Below, piece after piece: positions 1 through 6,974 of a stretch of 6,974 bases of DNA. This stretch comes from Bacteroidota bacterium (GTDB lineage: Bacteria; Bacteroidota; Kryptoniia; Kryptoniales; JAKASW01): positions 1 through 6,974 of the forward strand of contig JAJYOS010000344.1 in NCBI GenBank assembly GCA_021796055.1. The letters are read 5' to 3'. Under the pieces are notes generated by a model. The model made no database searches. It saw only the letters and a list, made by a program, of their open reading frames with translations, and was not told where the DNA came from. The position numbers and the translations under genes were made by a program. Position 1 is the first letter of the stretch. Each line of letters begins with the position of its first letter.

Positions 1-2702
<2,702 letters not shown>

Positions 2703-2717
2703 CAGCCGGGCAACTTT

Positions 2718-2749
2718 AAAGAGGGGAGAAAGAAATTTCTCCCCCTTTT
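2718..2749 (+). terminator. Putative intrinsic terminator after rpoC
   Basis: A perfect 9-bp stem (GGGGAGAAA at 2723-2731, TTTCTCCCC at 2736-2744) is closed by a GAAA tetraloop of the stable GNRA class. After one A/C mismatch the stem can extend with AAAG against TTTT (2718-2721 with 2746-2749). It begins 16 nt past the rpoC stop. The T tract is only four long and is interrupted by C2745 and C2750, so termination may be partial, giving attenuated readthrough into rpsL. It could instead act as an mRNA-stabilising 3' hairpin. Confidence 0.65.
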
Positions 2750-2763
2750 CATGTGTGATTTTC

Positions 2764-2792
2764 TTGATTATTTGGATGCCGAGGTTTATATT
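2764..2792 (+). promoter_or_regulatory. Candidate sigma70-type promoter for rpsL-rpsG-fusA
   Basis: A -35-like TTGATT (2764-2769) and a -10-like TATATT (2787-2792) are separated by the optimal 17 nt. They match the consensus at 4/6 and 5/6 positions. The pair lies just after the rpoC hairpin and would start RNA near 2799, giving a leader of about 34 nt to the rpsL start. This position fits re-initiation of str-operon transcription. The region is AT-rich, so a chance match is possible. I saw no clear Bacteroidetes-type TTTG/TAnnTTTG pair. Confidence 0.45.
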
Positions 2793-2821
2793 TTTATCTC
2801 TATGATGAAGGTACGTATTTT

Positions 2822-2826
2822 GGAGG
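2822..2826 (+). promoter_or_regulatory. Shine-Dalgarno site that fixes the rpsL TTG start
   Basis: GGAGG lies 6 nt before the TTG at 2833, which is the expected spacing. With the family-typical PTINQL that follows, it identifies TTG as the initiation codon. No in-frame ATG or GTG lies between this site and the conserved N-terminus. Confidence 0.85.
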
Positions 2827-2832
2827 AACACA

Positions 2833-3213
2833 TTGCCGACAATTAATCAACTGATAAGGCAGGGGAGAAAAAAGATTCTTCTCAAAGGAAAGTCCCCCGC
2901 GCTTCAGGGAAACCCGCAAAAGCGGGGCGTATGCACCCGCGTCTATACCACCACACCTAAGAAGCCGAATTCGGCTCTCCGTAAAGTTGCGCGCGTTAGG
3001 CTGGTCCATGGGATAGAGGTAACGGCTTACATCCCTGGCGAGGGACACAACCTTCAGGAACACTCTATCGTTTTGATTAGAGGTGGCCGTGTCAAAGATC
3101 TTCCTGGCGTGCGTTATCACATCATTAGAGGCACTCTTGATACTGCCGGCGTGACTGACAGAAAGCAAGGCAGATCAAAATACGGTGCCAAGAAGCCCAA
3201 AGCTTCAGCATAA
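2833..3213 (+). CDS. rpsL: 30S ribosomal protein S12
   Basis: S12 sits at the interface side of the small subunit next to the decoding centre and helps monitor codon-anticodon pairing; it is the classical streptomycin-resistance locus. The 126-residue protein has the usual bacterial length and begins with the family-standard MPTINQL, initiated at TTG with GGAGG 6 nt upstream. The two conserved loops are present: [13 protein letters not shown] (39-51) and [13 protein letters not shown] (84-96). K43 and K88, the sites where resistance substitutions usually occur, are both Lys, so the sequence predicts the sensitive form. D89 is the residue methylthiolated by RimO in species that carry that enzyme. 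The C-terminus has the typical [11 protein letters not shown] ending. The gene lies 130 nt after rpoC and 21 nt before rpsG, and looks like the first gene of the str transcription unit. Confidence 0.98.
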   Translation: MPTINQLIRQGRKKILLKGKSPALQGNPQKRGVCTRVYTTTPKKPNSALRKVARVRLVHGIEVTAYIPGEGHNLQEHSIVLIRGGRVKDLPGVRYHIIRGTLDTAGVTDRKQGRSKYGAKKPKASA

Positions 3214-3234
3214 TATTAACAAAAAGAGTTTGAC

Positions 3235-3702
3235 ATGAGGAAAAAGCGCTCCGACAGGCGTCAGGTTTTCCCTGACCCAAAATATAACGATGTGTTCCTG
3301 GCGAAATTCGTGAACAATGTCATGAATTCCGGGAAGAAGCACCTTGCCCGGCGAGTTCTGTATGATGCATTTGACATCGTGGAACAGCGGACGAAACAGA
3401 ATCCCCTCGATGTTTTCAGGAAAGCGCTCAACAACGTTCAGCCGATCATCGAGGTCCGCGCCCGCAGGGTCGGCGGTGCGACGTATCAGGTACCGAGCGA
3501 AGTCCGTCCCGAGAGAAGTCTTGCTCTCGGAATGCGATGGCTGATAAAATATGCCAGGGAGCGCAAAGATAAGTCGATGTCATTGAAGCTGGCTGCCGAG
3601 ATTATCGCAGCCTCGAACGGTGAAGGAAACGCTATAAAGAAACGTGAAGACACTCACAAGATGGCCGAAGCCAATAAGGCATTCGCCCACTACAGATGGT
3701 AA
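3235..3702 (+). CDS. rpsG: 30S ribosomal protein S7
   Basis: S7 is a primary 16S rRNA-binding protein that nucleates assembly of the 30S head and lines the E site. The 155-residue product is the usual length for forms that end at HYRW, so it lacks the longer tail of E. coli K-strain S7. Visible hallmarks are the basic N-terminus with LPDPK-like FPDPKYND (12-19), the beta-hairpin [11 protein letters not shown] (77-87), RP-rich [14 protein letters not shown] (89-102) and the C-terminal [21 protein letters not shown] region (from about 135). The ATG at 3235 gives the expected start. Only a weak AGAG (3225-3228) stands in for an SD, so translation may depend partly on coupling to rpsL, whose stop is 21 nt upstream. 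The next gene, fusA, starts 27 nt downstream. Confidence 0.98.
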   Translation: MRKKRSDRRQVFPDPKYNDVFLAKFVNNVMNSGKKHLARRVLYDAFDIVEQRTKQNPLDVFRKALNNVQPIIEVRARRVGGATYQVPSEVRPERSLALGMRWLIKYARERKDKSMSLKLAAEIIAASNGEGNAIKKREDTHKMAEANKAFAHYRW

Positions 3703-3729
3703 TGAAGACTGGAAGGTTACAGATAGAAA

Positions 3730-5823
3730 ATGATTAGAGAGTACCCGTTAGAACGCACCCGCAACATCGGGATCATGGCGCACATTGATGCGGGTAAGAC
3801 GACTACGACCGAAAGGATCCTATTCTATACAGGAAAGACACACCGCATGGGCGAAGTACATGACGGTGCAGCAACGATGGATTTCATGGAACAGGAGAAG
3901 GAAAGAGGCATCACTATCACGTCTGCCGCTACTACCTGCTTCTGGAGAGATCACAGAATTAATATTATAGATACCCCGGGACATGTAGATTTCACGATCG
4001 AAGTAGAACGCTCACTCCGCGTGCTCGACGGGGCGATAGCACTCTTCTGTGCCGTCGGCGGCGTCGAACCTCAATCGGAGACGGTCTGGCGTCAGGCGGA
4101 CAAATACGGCGTTCCGAGAATAGCGTTTGTCAACAAGATGGACAGAGTAGGCGCGGACTTCTTCAACGTCATCCAGATGATGCACGACAGGCTGAAGACG
4201 AACGCCGTTCCTATCCAGCTTCCGATCGGCCAGGGCGACATTTTTGCCGGTATCATCGACCTCATAAAGATGAAGGCCGTCATGTACAGCGAGTCTAACC
4301 TCGGCACGACATGGGAAGAGTACGATATCCCTCATGACCTCCAGAAGATCGCGCAGGAGTATAGGACGAAACTCCTTGAGGCTGTCTCGGATATCGATGA
4401 TACCTTATTGGTAAAGTATCTGGATGGAAAGGAAATTTCAGAGGAAGAAATTATTGCCACGATCCGAAAAGCGACGCTCGAACTTAAGATTGTCCCGGTC
4501 GCTTGCGGCACGGCCTTTAAAAACAAGGGTGTCCAACGTCTTATGGATTGTGTCGTTGATTTTCTGCCGTCGCCTCTTGATGTCGGCAACACCCGCGGAC
4601 ACGACTCTGACGGAAACCAGATCGAGCGCAGGCCTGCCGACGACGAGAAATTTTCCGCGTTGGCATTCAAGATTATGACGGACCCTTATGTCGGGAAGCT
4701 GACGTTTTTCAGAGTCTACAGCGGTATGCTCTCCGGCGGGTCGTACGTATTCAATTCGATCACAGGCAGGAAGGAGCGGATCGGCCGCATCCTCAGGATG
4801 CACGCCAATCACCGCGAAGACATCGAGACGGCATTCACCGGCGACATTGTAGCGGCTGTCGGTCTGAAGTCGACAAAGACGGGCGACACACTCTGTGACG
4901 AATCTGCCCCGATCGTACTTGAGAAGATGGAGTTCCCGGAACCGGTTATTCATATAGCGATCGAACCGAAAACGAAGGCCGATCAGGAGAAACTCGGCGA
5001 GTCTCTCATGAAATTGACCGAGGAAGATCCGACGTTCCGCATGTCTACCAACGAAGAAACCGGCCAGACGATTATAAGCGGAATGGGCGAACTTCACCTC
5101 GAGATCATAGTGGATAGATTGAAGCGCGAATTCAAAGTCGAAGCTAACGTCGGACGCCCCCAGGTGGCTTACAAAGAAACGATCAGGAAGAAAGTCACGC
5201 AGGAAGGAAAGTTTATCAGACAATCAGGCGGCCGCGGCCAGTACGGTCATGTCTATCTGGAGATTGAACCCAACGAAAAAGGCAAGGGATACGAGTTCAC
5301 GAACGCGATAGTAGGCGGCGTCATCCCGAAAGAGTACATCCCTGCGGTATCGGAAGGTATCCAGGAGGCTCTTCAGAGCGGCGTCCTCGCAGGATATCCC
5401 GTCGTCGATATCAAGGTGAAACTTTTCGACGGGTCGTACCACGATGTCGATTCGAGCGAGATGGCTTTCAAGATCGCGGGCAGCATCGGTTTCAAGGAGG
5501 GTGCAAAAAAAGCAGACCCTGTTTTGCTTGAACCGATGATGGATGTGGAAGTCGTGACTCCGGAGGAATACCTCGGAGACGTGATGGGAGATTTGAACTC
5601 CCGCCGCGGACGAATCGAAGGAATTGGATCGAGAAGAGACGCCCAGGTTGTAAGGGCTATGATCCCATTGTCTGAGATGTTCGGATACGCGACGTCGCTT
5701 CGTTCGATGACGCAAGGACGCGCGATTTTCACAATGCAGTTCTCTCACTATGATGAGGTGCCGCGCAACATCGCGGACCAGATCATCGAAAAAGTGCGCG
5801 GTAAGGAGTCAGTCGCCGCATGA
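3730..5823 (+). CDS. fusA: Translation elongation factor G
   Basis: EF-G is the cytosolic GTPase that moves tRNAs and mRNA through the ribosome after peptide-bond formation and, with RRF, splits post-termination ribosomes. The 697 residues match the usual ~690-705. G-domain motifs are complete: G1 AHIDAGKT (17-24), G2 RGITI (59-63), G3 DTPGH (81-85, with catalytic H85), G4 NKMD (135-138) and the G5 region GTAFKNKG (260-267). The G' insert lies between G4 and G5. Domains II and III follow, then domain IV with [11 protein letters not shown] (from 498) and the tip loop [10 protein letters not shown] with H571, equivalent to E. coli H583. Domain V carries GDLNSRRG and [14 protein letters not shown]. 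Its place between rpsG and tuf supports canonical EF-G rather than an EF-G2 paralogue. There is no SD at normal distance: GGAAGG (3711-3716) is 13 nt from the ATG. Confidence 0.98.
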   Translation: MIREYPLERTRNIGIMAHIDAGKTTTTERILFYTGKTHRMGEVHDGAATMDFMEQEKERGITITSAATTCFWRDHRINIIDTPGHVDFTIEVERSLRVLDGAIALFCAVGGVEPQSETVWRQADKYGVPRIAFVNKMDRVGADFFNVIQMMHDRLKTNAVPIQLPIGQGDIFAGIIDLIKMKAVMYSESNLGTTWEEYDIPHDLQKIAQEYRTKLLEAVSDIDDTLLVKYLDGKEISEEEIIATIRKATLELKIVPVACGTAFKNKGVQRLMDCVVDFLPSPLDVGNTRGHDSDGNQIERRPADDEKFSALAFKIMTDPYVGKLTFFRVYSGMLSGGSYVFNSITGRKERIGRILRMHANHREDIETAFTGDIVAAVGLKSTKTGDTLCDESAPIVLEKMEFPEPVIHIAIEPKTKADQEKLGESLMKLTEEDPTFRMSTNEETGQTIISGMGELHLEIIVDRLKREFKVEANVGRPQVAYKETIRKKVTQEGKFIRQSGGRGQYGHVYLEIEPNEKGKGYEFTNAIVGGVIPKEYIPAVSEGIQEALQSGVLAGYPVVDIKVKLFDGSYHDVDSSEMAFKIAGSIGFKEGAKKADPVLLEPMMDVEVVTPEEYLGDVMGDLNSRRGRIEGIGSRRDAQVVRAMIPLSEMFGYATSLRSMTQGRAIFTMQFSHYDEVPRNIADQIIEKVRGKESVAA

Positions 5824-5840
5824 TTTCGTCCGTCTTTTTT

Positions 5841-5869
5841 GTCGGTTTCAGCCCGTGCGGGATTCCGAC
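5841..5869 (+). other. Possible hairpin in the fusA-tuf leader
   Basis: GTCGG (5841-5845) can pair with CCGAC (5865-5869), enclosing a small CCC/GGG stem (5852-5854 with 5859-5861) across an asymmetric internal loop. Six Ts (5835-5840) lie before the structure and not after it, so this is not a standard + strand intrinsic terminator. It may be a processing or regulatory element in the tuf leader, or chance pairing. The inner stem is short and no covariation evidence is available. Confidence 0.3.
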
Positions 5870-5873
5870 TTGT

Positions 5874-5882
5874 TGGGATAAT
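5874..5882 (+). promoter_or_regulatory. Weak extended -10 promoter candidate for tuf
   Basis: TGG followed by GATAAT (5877-5882) resembles an extended -10 element (TGn plus a hexamer matching TATAAT at 5/6). RNA would start near 5889, about 24 nt before the tuf ATG. No convincing -35 hexamer lies 16-18 nt upstream. Separate tuf promoters are known in other bacteria, but support here is limited to this one motif. Confidence 0.25.
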
Positions 5883-5899
5883 TAGTTTGAAAAAATTAT

Positions 5900-5905
5900 A
5901 AGGAG
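5900..5905 (+). promoter_or_regulatory. Strong Shine-Dalgarno site of tuf
   Basis: AAGGAG ends 7 nt before the ATG at 5913, at ideal spacing and in an A/T-rich, probably unstructured context. It is clearly stronger than the sites before rpsG and fusA, in keeping with the high output expected of EF-Tu. Confidence 0.85.
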
Positions 5906-5912
5906 AATTTAG

Positions 5913-6974
<1,062 letters not shown>

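Noticed and set aside
4438..5223. Long open frame of 261 codons on the minus strand inside fusA.
   Set aside because: It lies wholly within fusA, has no recognisable motif and is rich in Arg/His/Phe, as expected from reading the complement of a conserved GC-rich gene.
5835..5840. Six-T run after fusA as an intrinsic terminator tail.
   Set aside because: No stable hairpin ends directly before it; candidate pairings upstream (GCGGT at 5798-5802 with GCCGC at 5815-5819) are weak and 15 nt away from the Ts.
5897..5902. TATAAG before tuf as a -10 box.
   Set aside because: It overlaps the Shine-Dalgarno site, and transcription would start at about the ATG itself; the AT-rich SD context explains it better.

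Overview
The window is a stretch of core bacterial informational genes, all on the + strand: the 3' two-thirds of rpoC, then rpsL, rpsG, fusA, and the first 354 codons of tuf, which runs off the right edge. This is the classical rpoC-str operon order. No mobile element, CRISPR array, tRNA, rRNA, phage gene or accessory cassette was seen, and I found no evidence of a new biological system.

Organism: a bacterium, most likely in or near the Bacteroidota/Chlorobiota/Ignavibacteria (FCB) group. This is inferred from remembered family features, not from a search. RpoC has a Lys/Gly-rich connector before the bridge helix, Leu in the trigger loop where E. coli has Met932, a large insertion in the trigger loop and an extra ~40-residue block near its C-terminus. 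EF-Tu has [13 protein letters not shown], close to the Chlorobium form. The continuous rpoC-rpsL-rpsG-fusA-tuf order suits the Chlorobi/Ignavibacteria side better than classical Bacteroidetes, where str genes and tuf are usually apart from rpoC. Strong Shine-Dalgarno sites before rpsL and tuf also differ from the weak SD use of many Bacteroidetes.

Layout: 1-2702 rpoC (5' end missing). 2703-2832 is a 130-nt spacer holding a 9-bp terminator-like hairpin with a GAAA loop, a sigma70-type promoter candidate and an SD. 2833-3213 is rpsL, starting at TTG. A 21-nt gap leads to rpsG (3235-3702), and a 27-nt gap to fusA (3730-5823). An 89-nt leader with a possible hairpin and a strong SD precedes tuf (5913 onward).

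How the genes work together: RpoC is the catalytic beta' subunit of RNA polymerase. S12 and S7 are 30S proteins of the decoding centre and the head. EF-G drives translocation and EF-Tu delivers aminoacyl-tRNA. The three short-spaced genes rpsL-rpsG-fusA look like one transcription unit that may restart after partial termination behind rpoC. The longer fusA-tuf leader would allow tuf to be expressed separately and at a higher level.
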